Assembly (NCBI GenBank): GCA_023380435.1
Contig: JAMCRB010000001.1
Coordinates: 1-31,445, forward strand
Length of the DNA: 31,445 bases
Reading direction: 5' to 3'
From: Candidatus Parvarchaeota archaeon
GTDB lineage: Archaea > Nanobdellota > Nanobdellia > Parvarchaeales > Parvarchaeaceae
This document shows positions 1-8,019 of this stretch, piece by piece. The number at the start of each line of letters is the position of its first letter. The stretch's first letter is position 1. The notes under the pieces were generated by a model that saw nothing but the letters and a program-made list of their open reading frames with translations, had not been told where the DNA came from and made no database searches. The translations under genes and the position numbers were made by a program.

Positions 1-45
1 TTTGCTTTCGTTGTCAGAATACTCGATTGAGATATAAAACTTCAT
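1..45 (-). CDS. Partial CDS, N-terminal 15 codons only
   Basis: An ATG at 45 opens a minus-strand reading frame that runs off the window edge, giving MKFYISIEYSDNESK. Upstream on the same strand is an A/T-rich TATA-like run centred near 66, about 21-25 bp before the ATG, as for the leaderless genes elsewhere in this window. Too little is visible to name a product. Confidence 0.45.
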   Translation of the reverse strand, partial: MKFYISIEYSDNESK

Positions 46-110
46 ATTCCCCTAATTTAATATATAAAAGCAATGTATATAAAAGCTGAGGCTGTTGCAT
101 AAGTCGCTTG

Positions 111-212
111 AGGGCAGTCTGTGATAATCGATAAATTAAACAAATGCCCCTGCCCTTCGGTTAAGAGACACAAAAAATCCCATTTCTCGGAGATAGCATT
201 ATCCCGCTATCT
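111..212 (+). other. Possible small structured RNA (two hairpins)
   Basis: This gap before the DUF4406-like gene has no convincing ORF. A TATA-like run lies at about 75-88. It is followed by a hairpin with a perfect 7-bp stem (111-117 with 150-156, A/T-rich loop) and a second perfect 7-bp hairpin (191-197 with 206-212). Spacing fits a short transcript starting near 105. No C/D or H/ACA signature is clear, so this may simply be leader structure. Confidence 0.2.
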
Positions 213-271
213 TATGTTTGAAGTAAACACAATGATAGATTTAAATACGAATGTTTATCTTATAAGGCTAT

Positions 272-826
272 ATGGAAAGCCTATATGATTTTTTAAAAAA
301 GCAAAGTAAGCTTGGACTTCTTTCTAAACAAATTGGAAAAGGAAACAATGAGAAAGCACAGAAAACATTGGGTGAAATAACTCTTGAACGTGCCATTTAC
401 ATGGGTATACAAAAGAAAAGCAAGCTTGAAAATCAGATAGACCAACCTTTAAAGATATACGTTGCTGGCCCATATACGCCGAAGAACGCAAGCCCGCATG
501 ATTCTGCAAGAATTGCGCATGAAAACACAGTGAATGCGATAGACTATGGGATAGATGTAATAGATAGAGGTCACCTGCCTTACATACCGCATTTAGCCCA
601 CTTCGTGCATATATACGGTAAAAAAACGCTTTCATATGAATATTACACAAAAGCGGATATTGAATGGTTAAAAGACTGCGATGCTATCCTCTATTATCAT
701 AATATTATAGGAGATTCAAAAGGGTCTGATAATGAGCTTAAATTTGCGATAGATAACGGAAAAACGGTATTTTTCAGTACATATGAAATTCCACGGTATG
801 TACCTGCTAAAAAACAGGGCCTTTGA
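272..826 (+). CDS. DUF4406-like / nucleoside 2-deoxyribosyltransferase-like protein
   Basis: The 184-aa product has a poorly conserved, probably helical N-terminus (residues 1-58), then a compact Rossmann-like domain of the nucleoside 2-deoxyribosyltransferase superfamily. Visible motifs are IYVAGPYT near residue 63, a GHLPYIPHLAHF segment, WLKDCDAILYY, and GDSKGSDNEL, where the Ser/Gly/Glu pattern matches the DUF4406/NDT active-site loop. Family members bind or cleave nucleosides or nucleotides; the substrate here is unknown. A TATA-like tttaaata at about 239-247 lies roughly 27 bp before the ATG, so the transcript is probably leaderless and this start is preferred. It stands alone, with no operon partner. 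Confidence 0.75.
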   Translation: MESLYDFLKKQSKLGLLSKQIGKGNNEKAQKTLGEITLERAIYMGIQKKSKLENQIDQPLKIYVAGPYTPKNASPHDSARIAHENTVNAIDYGIDVIDRGHLPYIPHLAHFVHIYGKKTLSYEYYTKADIEWLKDCDAILYYHNIIGDSKGSDNELKFAIDNGKTVFFSTYEIPRYVPAKKQGL

Positions 827-1053
827 CCAACAATAGAAACGCAGGAAGCAGCAGGATTTTCTAAATCAGAAAGGCCTGTAAATCCATTAAACTTTTTGGC
901 TTCTACCTAAAATAAAGGAAAAAACGGTAAAGAAATCGATTTTGTAGATTGTAAATAAGATAAATAATATAAGAAGTTGATTCTCTCTGTATAGACTTGT
1001 ATTTATGCTTATTGCTGTTGAAAACGCTTGATTTGGCCCGACAAGAACAACTA

Positions 1054-1467
1054 TCACCCTTTTATATCTATTGTCGTCTTTATGTAAACCTTTTCTCCGG
1101 GTTTTATAACATTCTTTATTGCTGCGTACATGAAAAATCTTCGTTCAGTTTCATTTATATCATTGTAGACTCTTTTATAACCTGCAAAATCTTGAACGTC
1201 CTTTACTTTATAATCAAGCTTCTTCATTTCTTTGCGAAGGTATCCTTCCTCCACGACAGTAAAATTTTTTTTGGAGAGCTCGGAAAATACGGACAATAGC
1301 GCATCCAAACCTTTTAATCCTTTTTTATTAGTATTCTCGATTGTTTTCTTAATATCAGATTCTGCAAATAATCTTGCTAAACGCTGCAGCTTCCTTTCCT
1401 CTGCTTCTGCGTCTGATTGACTTTCTCTTCGCCACCAAAAAGGACTATATAGCGGACTTCTTCCCAT
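1054..1467 (-). CDS. Hypothetical protein, 137 aa
   Basis: A charged, soluble product with no motif I recognise. It has a basic aromatic N-terminus (FWWRRE near residues 11-16), then a long Glu/Lys/Ala/Arg-rich stretch likely to be alpha-helical (about 17-45), then a mixed region rich in Lys, Val and Tyr. The sequence GAGGCGAT lies about 6 nt before the ATG and could act as a ribosome-binding site, and the region further upstream is A/T-rich. An opposite-strand frame at 997-1299 is low-complexity (Phe/Leu/Tyr-rich) and looks like a shadow, which favours this strand. No functional call is made. Confidence 0.6.
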   Translation of the reverse strand: MGRSPLYSPFWWRRESQSDAEAEERKLQRLARLFAESDIKKTIENTNKKGLKGLDALLSVFSELSKKNFTVVEEGYLRKEMKKLDYKVKDVQDFAGYKRVYNDINETERRFFMYAAIKNVIKPGEKVYIKTTIDIKG

Positions 1468-1775
1468 GCTTTATCGCCTCTTTTTTTGTTCTTAAATTAA
1501 TAATTAATAGGATACAATTAATATATAAGTATTTGCTTATTACATACCATATAATAATTTTTAATAAAATGAGTAATAAAAAATAAAAGCCAAATCAAGA
1601 GCTAAAAATTTCAAGGCTCATAACAATAGATCTTTTTCAGCTTAATAGGGTCTGCTTGGTGCCTAAATTTTTATCTTCCAAAAATAATTAACATACCCAA
1701 ATAAGCCGATTTTTGTCAACTTATTTACAATGTCCCACACCGCCTGCTTATAGTACTTTGATACTGCTATCGAAT
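1468..1775. other. A/T-rich intergenic region, no gene seen
   Basis: About 300 bp between the hypothetical gene and tRNA-Gln. It contains the putative promoter and ribosome-binding site of the hypothetical gene (minus strand, near 1468-1520) and otherwise simple A/T-rich sequence. Short frames crossing it overlap the tRNA or lack coding character. No structured RNA could be supported. Confidence 0.5.
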
Positions 1776-1846
1776 AGCCCCGACCGGATTTGAACCGGTG
1801 TCTAGGGCTCCAAAGGCCCTCGTGCTTGGCCGCTACACTACGGGGC
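1776..1846 (-). tRNA. tRNA-Gln (anticodon UUG)
   Basis: Read on the minus strand it folds as a cloverleaf. The 7-bp acceptor GCCCCGU/ACGGGGC pairing closes with one G-U-type pair, and the D arm contains GUAGCGGCCAAGC. The anticodon stem AGGGC/GCCCU holds the loop CUUUGGA (anticodon UUG), and the T arm is CCGG-UUCAAAU-CCGG. The discriminator is A, no CCA is encoded, and there is no intron. Confidence 0.95.
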
Positions 1847-1924
1847 TGCACAGAAAATCATATCATCCATAGATTAAAACATTATCCTTAAAATCTTTAA
1901 ATATCTCCCGAGGTATATGATAAG

Positions 1925-2962
1925 ATGCTATTGGAAATATTCATTGCCTCTTTAATCGCATTTGTATCCACTATCATAGCGGGATATATCCTTAAAAACC
2001 TGTTGATACAAAGCGGCCTGGTTGCTCAGGACATAAACAAAAAAGGCCGGCCTATCCTGCCCACAAGCGGGGGGCTCATAGTTCTTGTCGGGTTGTTCGC
2101 CGGGGCAATGACCATAATAGCGCTTACAGATTATTTTGTTGGCTCGGGAATAAACATAGAATATCTTCTACTCGGGCTTGTAAGCATAGTTTCCATAACC
2201 TTCATAGGGTTTATAGATGACCTCTCCGGCGGAGGCGTGAGAACGTCGAAAGAAAATCTGAAAAAGATGACTTTAAACTACTCCACGTTCAATGGCCGGA
2301 TAAAACAGTGGCAAAAGCCGCTTCTTACGCTTATAGCTGCGGCCCCTCTGATGGTGGCCAACTTCGGCACCAACATAGCTGTGCCGTTTATTGGCAATGT
2401 TAACATAAACCCTGTACTATATATTTTGATATTAGTCCCCCTGGCTGTGATATTCGCCTCAAATGCTGTAAACATGCTTGAAGGCCTGAATGGCCTGTCC
2501 ATCCAGATGGGTTTTGTGGCTTTTGCTGCGCTTGCCGTATACTCATATCACATAGGATCATATACATCGCTGACTTTGGCCACGATGTTTGCAGGTGCAC
2601 TTGCGGCTTACTCCTATTATGGTAGTTATCCCGCCAAAATACTGCCAGGCGACAGCCTGACATACTTAATCGGCGGCGGCCTGGCTGCAACTATAATAAT
2701 CGGAAAATTGCAGTTCTTGGGTATAATTCTTCTCATACCCTGGATACTGGAGTTTCTCCTTAAGGCCCGCGCAAGGTTCCATGCACACTCCTGGGGCATA
2801 CTTCAGAAGAATGGGACACTTTCATCCCCTCACGGCCGGAAGATATACTCATTGACTCACTTATTTTTAAGGACCGGAAGATTCAAGGAATGGCAGATTG
2901 TCTGGATTTTCACAATAATCGAATTGGTTATAGCGTTTTTTGGACTGGCAATAGTGTGGTAA
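1925..2962 (+). CDS. GPT/MraY-family polyprenyl-phosphate sugar-1-phosphate transferase
   Basis: A polytopic membrane protein of 345 aa of glycosyltransferase family 4 (MraY/WecA/DPAGT1). It transfers a HexNAc-1-phosphate from a UDP-sugar to a polyprenyl (dolichyl) phosphate, the first step in building lipid-linked glycans for N-glycosylation. Diagnostic motifs are GFIDDL at 95-100 (catalytic Asp pair), NAVNMLEGLNGL at 180-191 (closest to the eukaryotic/archaeal GPT form), PGDS at 241-244, and the cytoplasmic FHAHSW at 285-290. About ten hydrophobic segments are visible. The exact sugar is not determinable. A TATA-like ctttaaatatct (about 1895-1906) lies 25-30 bp before the ATG. The many Asn-x-Ser/Thr sites in the surface proteins of this window make a glycosylation role reasonable. 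Confidence 0.88.
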   Translation: MLLEIFIASLIAFVSTIIAGYILKNLLIQSGLVAQDINKKGRPILPTSGGLIVLVGLFAGAMTIIALTDYFVGSGINIEYLLLGLVSIVSITFIGFIDDLSGGGVRTSKENLKKMTLNYSTFNGRIKQWQKPLLTLIAAAPLMVANFGTNIAVPFIGNVNINPVLYILILVPLAVIFASNAVNMLEGLNGLSIQMGFVAFAALAVYSYHIGSYTSLTLATMFAGALAAYSYYGSYPAKILPGDSLTYLIGGGLAATIIIGKLQFLGIILLIPWILEFLLKARARFHAHSWGILQKNGTLSSPHGRKIYSLTHLFLRTGRFKEWQIVWIFTIIELVIAFFGLAIVW

Positions 2963-3018
2963 AACGCCATAAAAACCTCTGCGAAAGAGTTAAATTCCTT
3001 AAAAGTTCATAAGAAATA

Positions 3019-3486
3019 ATGGAAGTACTGCCTATAGGGACGAAACAGATACAGTACCAGGGAGTGCTGGACGACCAGAAATTCTACAATTTCTTCAAGG
3101 ACACGCTGGAAGGCCTTGGTTATTCTGTGGTCGAGAACTCTTACGTCCAGTTTGGCGGCAACAACTTCAACATAAAATGGACGGCCAGGAAGGTCGTAGA
3201 TGACTATATGGCGTACCGCCTTACAATAATAATAGATTATCTGGGTCTGACAGACGCTAACGCAGTAAGCGACGGAAAGCCTGTAAAAGTAAAAACCGGG
3301 ACGGTAAATGTGAAAATGGTCGCGGATGTGCTTCTTGATTACATGAACAAATGGACTGTCGGAGTGTCAAAACTGGTCAGGCCGGTATATGATAAGATGA
3401 ACCAGGATCTCATAACACAGCGAAAAAATTCATTTGAAGCAGAAGTACAGGACATAAAATCCACACTGCAATCCCACCTGGGCTGA
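3019..3486 (+). CDS. Hypothetical protein, 155 aa, upstream of rqcH
   Basis: A soluble alpha/beta protein that I do not recognise. It begins with a short beta-like segment (residues 1-14), and a Tyr/Phe-rich region runs to about residue 75. Alternating hydrophobic strands follow (TIIIDYLGL; KVKTGTVNVKMV), then a Lys/Glu/Gln-rich C-terminal helix (about 118-153). The gene ends 6 nt before rqcH, so the two are probably co-transcribed. A TATA-like gttaaatt at about 2989-2996 sits about 27 bp before the ATG, supporting a leaderless start. Conserved small proteins beside rqcH could belong to ribosome rescue or translation, but that is position-based inference only. Confidence 0.7.
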   Translation: MEVLPIGTKQIQYQGVLDDQKFYNFFKDTLEGLGYSVVENSYVQFGGNNFNIKWTARKVVDDYMAYRLTIIIDYLGLTDANAVSDGKPVKVKTGTVNVKMVADVLLDYMNKWTVGVSKLVRPVYDKMNQDLITQRKNSFEAEVQDIKSTLQSHLG

Positions 3487-3492
3487 TTTGAC

Positions 3493-5253
3493 ATGGCTTC
3501 AAAAAGCCTTACGTCTCTTGATTTATACAAGCTGACTCAGGAAATCGGATATATCAACGGCGGTTTCATAAGGAACGTAAAAAGCGGCAAAAATGAGGTT
3601 TATTTTCTTATATTCTGCGGGAAGGAAGTCTGGCTTAAGATGGTCCCGGGAAGCCACATATCTATCAGCCAGGAGAAGCCTGAAGAAACTACAGATTATC
3701 CGTTTACCGGACTGCTCAAGAGTGTGTTCAAAGGCAGGAGAGTCAAGGCGTCGATGCACGAGCCAGACAGAATATTTGAGCTCAAATTGGATGATTTCCT
3801 TTTGAGCCTAGAGCTTTTCTCCAAGGGCAACCTTATATTGTCGAAGGACGGGAAGATCGTGCAGTCCCTTTACAATAGAAATTATAGCGGAAGAAAGGTC
3901 TCTGCTGACGAAATATTTTCCTATCCACCGGGAAAGGCAAACGTTTTTTCCATGGATCTTGATGCTTTCACAGCGACAGTAAAGGCCTCGGAAAGAGAGA
4001 ATATAGTCAAAACGCTTGCGATAGAGCTCTCACTTGGGGGTGAATACGCGGAGGAAGTATGCTTCAGAGCAGGGGTCGACAAAAACATGCCGCAGATGAA
4101 CTGCAGTGACGAAAACCTTAGGAAGATTTTCTCCTCGCTTGAAGAGATAATAAAAAAAGAGGTAAGGCCGAACATAATAGACGGAAAGCTACTTTCTGTA
4201 ATAGAGCTAAAGCACATACAGGGAGACAAGGAATACTTCGATGACATAAACTCGGCTGTCAGGGCCTTTTTCTCGGCGCCGGAGAAAGATGTCAGGCGCG
4301 AGAAGATAGAGAAAGACAACGAAGCCGCAAAAAAATCCATAGTCGCTTACTCTTCCGCAATAGATTATATAGTTGAGAATTATGAAGACGTTTCCCGAAT
4401 GATCGAAGCAGTAAGAGACTCCAAAACGGACATAGAAAAAAGAAAGGAAATGCTAAAAGTAAAGGGATGGTCTTTGGAAGGCAGGTTCTTGAAAAAAGAC
4501 GACAGCCCTGACATAAAGATAGATATAACTAGACCGCTCAGGGACTATCTTAACGAGCTGTACACAAAGAAGAAGAGGCTGTCCAGGGCAGTTTCATCGC
4601 CAGTAAAAGTAATCAACAGGCCAAAGCGCGTAAAAGTAACCCAGAGTCCTGCATGGTACTCCAAATTCAGATGGTTCATAACTTCACACAATAGATTGGT
4701 AGTCATCGGAAGGGATGTAAACCAGAACAACAGCCTTATAGACAAGCACGTGGAGAAAGACGACATAGTAGTACATGCAGACGTTTTCGGAAGCCCTTTC
4801 GGAGTGGTCAAAAACGGAGCCAACGCCGATGAAAAGGACATAGACGAAGCCTGCAGAATGGTGGCATCGTACTCATCCGCATGGAAAGCAGGAGCAACAA
4901 ACCTAGATGTTTATTTTGTTTATCCAAACCAAGTGACAAAGACCCCTCCATCCGGAGAGTCTCTAAAGAAGGGCGCTTTTTACATCGATGGAAAGAAGAA
5001 CTACGTCAAGAACGTAAGCCTAGGCCTTTATATTGCTTTTTCCCCCGCTGAAAGCGAGATCGGCGTAGGAATCTCCGCATCCGAGCCAAAGAACAACTTC
5101 GTATTGATAAAGCCCGGCAATAAGAAACGTGAGGAAGTTATAAAGAAGATCATCAAAAAACTAGAGGAGAAAATGAATATAACGATAAATCCGGATGAAA
5201 TAGACAGACTTCTGCCGCAGGGAAAGTGCAGCATAGAGAAGCTCGGTTTCTGA
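3493..5253 (+). CDS. rqcH: RqcH/NEMF/Rqc2-family ribosome quality control protein (NFACT)
   Basis: The 586-aa product has the NFACT layout: N-terminal NFACT-N domain (about 1-230), a charged coiled-coil middle (about 265-365) and a C-terminal NFACT-R (DUF814) domain (about 385-505). NFACT-N carries the D-R pair of the family (DR at 92-93 in EPDRIFELKL) and an early Asp at residue 10. NFACT-R shows KFRWFITSHNRLVVIGRDVN (391-410) and DIVVHADVFGSPFGVVK (424-440), close to the family consensus. Rqc2/RqcH proteins bind 50S subunits stalled with peptidyl-tRNA and recruit tRNA-Ala to add C-terminal tails. It follows a hypothetical gene by 6 nt with no clear Shine-Dalgarno. Its target, the large subunit, is notable given the odd 23S gene in this window. 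Confidence 0.92.
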   Translation: MASKSLTSLDLYKLTQEIGYINGGFIRNVKSGKNEVYFLIFCGKEVWLKMVPGSHISISQEKPEETTDYPFTGLLKSVFKGRRVKASMHEPDRIFELKLDDFLLSLELFSKGNLILSKDGKIVQSLYNRNYSGRKVSADEIFSYPPGKANVFSMDLDAFTATVKASERENIVKTLAIELSLGGEYAEEVCFRAGVDKNMPQMNCSDENLRKIFSSLEEIIKKEVRPNIIDGKLLSVIELKHIQGDKEYFDDINSAVRAFFSAPEKDVRREKIEKDNEAAKKSIVAYSSAIDYIVENYEDVSRMIEAVRDSKTDIEKRKEMLKVKGWSLEGRFLKKDDSPDIKIDITRPLRDYLNELYTKKKRLSRAVSSPVKVINRPKRVKVTQSPAWYSKFRWFITSHNRLVVIGRDVNQNNSLIDKHVEKDDIVVHADVFGSPFGVVKNGANADEKDIDEACRMVASYSSAWKAGATNLDVYFVYPNQVTKTPPSGESLKKGAFYIDGKKNYVKNVSLGLYIAFSPAESEIGVGISASEPKNNFVLIKPGNKKREEVIKKIIKKLEEKMNITINPDEIDRLLPQGKCSIEKLGF

Positions 5254-5260
5254 CGGCGGA

Positions 5261-5479
5261 TTATTTAGTAGAATTAGCTATAAGAAGCTCTTCTATTTTT
5301 TTGTCTTTTGCGAGTTTTGTTATGTACCCGGCGATTTTATTCCTTACACGCTTGCTTGAGGTTATCACTTCGTTTAGGACCTGCTTGTTGGCCGCGTAAT
5401 CGTCTGTAAACCTGCCCTTGTAAAGTTTCAATATATCAAGTGAAGCGTTCCTTACAAGTTTTCCTCTCACTCTTCCCAT
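5261..5479 (-). CDS. rps17e: Small-subunit ribosomal protein eS17 (S17e)
   Basis: The 72-aa product starts MGRVRGKLVRNASLDILKLY and contains KRVRNKIAGYITKL (about 43-56), the hallmark of eS17 in archaea and eukaryotes. Length is normal for the archaeal protein. It binds the 30S subunit head. It is convergent with rqcH (7 bp apart). A TATA-like tttaaat centred at 5506 lies about 27 bp upstream of the ATG on the minus strand, so the mRNA is probably leaderless. Confidence 0.95.
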   Translation of the reverse strand: MGRVRGKLVRNASLDILKLYKGRFTDDYAANKQVLNEVITSSKRVRNKIAGYITKLAKDKKIEELLIANSTK

Positions 5480-5558
5480 GTCTTATTCTAAGCTAAGACG
5501 TCTATTTAAACTTTGCTGAATTAAGTTTTTAATTGGAAAACGTTTAGTATAAGTCATC

Positions 5559-5630
5559 GCCTCGGTGGCTCAGTGGTAGAGCGTTTCCTTGGTAAGGAAA
5601 AGGCCGCGAGTTCGATCCTCGCCCGAGGCT
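5559..5630 (+). tRNA. tRNA-Thr (anticodon GGU)
   Basis: The acceptor GCCUCGG/CCGAGGC pairs perfectly. The D arm is GCUC-AGUGGUA-GAGC. The anticodon stem UUUCC/GGAAA encloses loop UUGGUAA (anticodon GGU), and the T arm is GCGAG-UUCGAUC-CUCGC. The discriminator is U, common for archaeal threonine tRNAs. No intron and no encoded CCA. A TATA-like tttttaattg lies at 5526-5535. Confidence 0.96.
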
Positions 5631-5668
5631 AATTATAGCAGTAAGGGGCAACTTTGCTCTTTGATTGC

Positions 5669-5941
5669 TTAAACTATGTCCTCTTCCGCTACTACAACGA
5701 AGTCTCCGACGGATATAACGGCACCGTAAGGTATCTCATCGTTGTGATTATCGTCTTTTTCGAATTGGAAAGTGTTCGCATAGGATGTCGCCTGCTTTAT
5801 TGTCAGATAGACTAGTTCGCCTGTTCTGACTTCATATACTAAATCTGCTACAACACCCAGCTTTTTGCCGCTTTTTCCAACGACTGTTTTTCCTACTATG
5901 GATCTTGCATCGACCCTCTCTCCTTTGGTTATACCTGACAT
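5669..5941 (-). CDS. PRC-barrel domain protein
   Basis: This 90-aa protein consists of a single PRC-barrel beta domain: DARSIVGKTVVGKSGKKLGV (11-30), then VADLVYEVRTGELVYLTI, and a terminal strand GDFVVVAEEDIV. Stand-alone archaeal PRC-barrel proteins of this size are common and mostly uncharacterised. The fold also occurs in RimM and photosynthetic reaction-centre H subunits and serves for protein or RNA contacts. It has an unusually strong Shine-Dalgarno (AGGAGGT ending about 6 nt before the ATG), in contrast to the leaderless genes around it. The true partner is unknown. Confidence 0.88.
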   Translation of the reverse strand: MSGITKGERVDARSIVGKTVVGKSGKKLGVVADLVYEVRTGELVYLTIKQATSYANTFQFEKDDNHNDEIPYGAVISVGDFVVVAEEDIV

Positions 5942-6005
5942 ATCAAAACCTCCTGGCCATCAAAAGACAGCTTATCATTATTATAGATTAAAGAAATGCA
6001 TCAAT

Positions 6006-6518
6006 TTAAAGCTTTTTTTCTTGGTCCCGCTTTATAAAAATGAAAAAAATGTCGTTACCTGCCTCTCCTTTTATTGAGGGATTTAAGTTGCTGTAGTCAA
6101 GGCCGGATTTCTTTAGGACTGAAACGGCAAGCTTTCCGCCTGGTTTGCAAAGTTCTAACATCTTGTCTATTGCTGCTGAACGCTCCTCTCCAGGCATGTC
6201 CTGCAGAACGGTTATTGAAAAAACTATATCGAACCGTCTGTCCGTATTAAAATCCGCGAATCTTTTCTTCTCTACGACGACGTTTTCAAGGTGCTTTTCC
6301 GTTATTCTATCCGCCAAATCAGACGGCTCCACAGCGGTTATGTGGAAGCCTTTTAGGGCCTCCTCAAGCAGTCCACTCCCTGCTCCAACATCCAGTATCA
6401 TGTCTGAAGGTTTTGGTTTGACCGCATCAACAAGCTTTTCAATCTTCTCTGTCTGTTCGTTGAGATATAACGCTTCGTAGCTGCCGGCTATCGCATTGTA
6501 ATAATCCAAAGAATCCAT
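6006..6518 (-). CDS. Class I SAM-dependent methyltransferase
   Basis: The product of 170 aa has a Rossmann methyltransferase fold: motif I ILDVGAGSGLL (41-51), motif II acidic residue in AVEPSDL (62-68), motif IV FDIVFSITVLQDMP (96-109) and CKPGGKLAVSVLK near 124-136. The frame stays open upstream to 6575, but the ATG at 6518 is chosen because it overlaps the ProRS stop as TGATG and gives the standard N-terminus (DYYNAIAGSYEALY). That overlap implies translational coupling to proS. The substrate is not visible; such small methyltransferases act on metabolites, lipids or RNA. Confidence 0.85.
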   Translation of the reverse strand: MDSLDYYNAIAGSYEALYLNEQTEKIEKLVDAVKPKPSDMILDVGAGSGLLEEALKGFHITAVEPSDLADRITEKHLENVVVEKKRFADFNTDRRFDIVFSITVLQDMPGEERSAAIDKMLELCKPGGKLAVSVLKKSGLDYSNLNPSIKGEAGNDIFFIFIKRDQEKKL

Positions 6519-7957
6519 CAATAGGTGTGAGAAAAGTATGCGTTGTAAATTGCATGTTCTCCGCAGTAGACGCACTTTTCTGATATCATTTTCTCGTTAT
6601 CTAAAGGTATGCATCTGGATATCGCGCCAGTCTCTTCCTTTATTTTGCCCTCGCACTCCTCGCGCCCGCACCATGCAGCTTTCACTATCTTTTCGTCTTT
6701 CTTCAATTTCCTTATAAATTCGGCCTTGTCGGATATCTCTTCCACCTTTTTGGAAGCAGAGAGCCTTGCATTTTCGAACATCTGCGACTGTATATCCCCG
6801 AGTTTATCCGCTATCTCTATAAGATTCTTCTCCTCGAACGTGTCTTTCGAGCCGTCGAATCTTAGCTTTGCAGATACTGTCCTTGAGCCCTCTTCTCTTT
6901 CCCCTATGTCAAGCCGTATCGGCACGCCCAGCAGATCATACTGATGAAACTTCCATCCTGGAGACTGGTCGTCCCTGTCATCCAGATGAGCACGGATTCC
7001 CATAGCATCGAGCTTCTTCTTGATTTCAAGCGCATAAACTAATATCTTCTCCTTTTTCTTGTCATCCTTAACTATTGGTATTATGACAACTTGTATAGGC
7101 GCGACTGCAGGGGGAAGAACTAGCCCGTTATCGTCGCCGTGGACCATAACCATTGCGGCGATTGATCTCATGGATATCCCCCATGATGTCTGGTAAACGT
7201 ACTGCCAGTTGTTCTGGCGGTCAATGAATTTTATTTCGAAGGCCTTTGAGAAATTCTGGCCGAGGTTGTGGGATGTCGCAGACTGAATCATAAAGTTGTT
7301 TGGGGTTGCTGTCTCTACTGTGTAAGTCTTTTCTGCGCCCGGGAACTTCTCAGCTTCACTTTTCATCCCGTAGAATACCGGAACTGCAAGGATTTTTTCC
7401 ATTACATCTCTGTAAATCTTGGTCATAGCGATGGCGTTTGCATCTGCTTCCTTTGCGGTCTCAAAAACGCAGTGTCCTTCCTGCCAAAGCACCTCTCTTC
7501 CTCTGAGGAGAAGACGAGTTTCCTTTGTTTCCCACCTGACTACCGTATTCCACTGGTTTATCAGCATGGGCAGATCCCTGTAGCTCTTTATCCACTTTGA
7601 GTAGCTATCGTACATTATGGTTTCTGATGTGGGCCTTATTGCCAATCTTTCATCCAGGTCCCTATCTCCGCCTTTAGTCACCCATGCGACCTCCGGGGTG
7701 AACCCTTTTATGTGCTGACTCTCTTTGGAGAGGATGCTTTCCGGTATCAGAAGGGGGAAATACGCGTTTTTTACGCCGAGCTCCCTGAATCTTTTGTTGA
7801 GATATTCTACGATTCTCTCCCAAATTTCATATCCATATGGCCTGTAGACCGGGAAGCCCTTAACAGCGGAGAAATCCATCATACCTGATTCTATTAGGAC
7901 GTTGTTATACCATCCGATGAGGTCATCGCTCTTCTTCGTTTTTATCGCGTCTGTCAT
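6518..7957 (-). CDS. proS: Prolyl-tRNA synthetase, archaeal/eukaryotic type
   Basis: The 479-aa enzyme charges tRNA-Pro. It is a class II synthetase of the archaeal/eukaryotic form: no bacterial-type editing insert between motifs 2 and 3, and a C-terminal zinc-binding region. Seen are GFPVYRPYGYEIWERI (motif 1 region, 35-50), RLAIRPTSET (104-113), VLWQEGH (156-162), the motif 3 region with GISMRS, and a C-terminal anticodon domain. The tail has Cys pairs (WCGREEC; CVYC) for zinc and ends in Tyr, as is usual for this form. It reads divergently from leuS across about 60 bp and overlaps the downstream methyltransferase gene. Confidence 0.96.
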   Translation of the reverse strand: MTDAIKTKKSDDLIGWYNNVLIESGMMDFSAVKGFPVYRPYGYEIWERIVEYLNKRFRELGVKNAYFPLLIPESILSKESQHIKGFTPEVAWVTKGGDRDLDERLAIRPTSETIMYDSYSKWIKSYRDLPMLINQWNTVVRWETKETRLLLRGREVLWQEGHCVFETAKEADANAIAMTKIYRDVMEKILAVPVFYGMKSEAEKFPGAEKTYTVETATPNNFMIQSATSHNLGQNFSKAFEIKFIDRQNNWQYVYQTSWGISMRSIAAMVMVHGDDNGLVLPPAVAPIQVVIIPIVKDDKKKEKILVYALEIKKKLDAMGIRAHLDDRDDQSPGWKFHQYDLLGVPIRLDIGEREEGSRTVSAKLRFDGSKDTFEEKNLIEIADKLGDIQSQMFENARLSASKKVEEISDKAEFIRKLKKDEKIVKAAWCGREECEGKIKEETGAISRCIPLDNEKMISEKCVYCGEHAIYNAYFSHTY

Positions 7958-7980
7958 ATATTCATTAATCTAAAACATTT

Positions 7981-7996
7981 CTAAATTTATATATAC
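7981..7996. promoter_or_regulatory. Shared A/T element between proS and leuS
   Basis: The run taaatttatatata at 7982-7995 is the only TATA-like element between the two divergent start codons (7957 and 8020). It sits near the midpoint, about 31 bp from each ATG. It is nearly self-complementary, so it can serve as a TATA box in both directions. Confidence 0.55.
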
Positions 7997-8019
7997 GCGT
8001 GCCTTGTATTAATCCGTGT

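Noticed and set aside
997..1299. Plus-strand 100-codon frame opposite the hypothetical gene
   Set aside because: Its product is a Phe/Leu/Tyr-rich low-complexity string typical of an antisense shadow, and the minus-strand frame has a better ribosome-binding site.
1663..1851. Minus-strand 62-codon frame
   Set aside because: It spans the tRNA-Gln gene and begins inside it.
6519..6575. Upstream start for the methyltransferase (19 extra residues)
   Set aside because: The extension lies inside proS coding sequence and adds a segment unlike the family; the TGATG overlap start is better.
7999..8019. GTG start for LeuRS
   Set aside because: The shared A/T element is too close to it for a leaderless start and the extra seven residues are atypical; ATG 8020 fits both.
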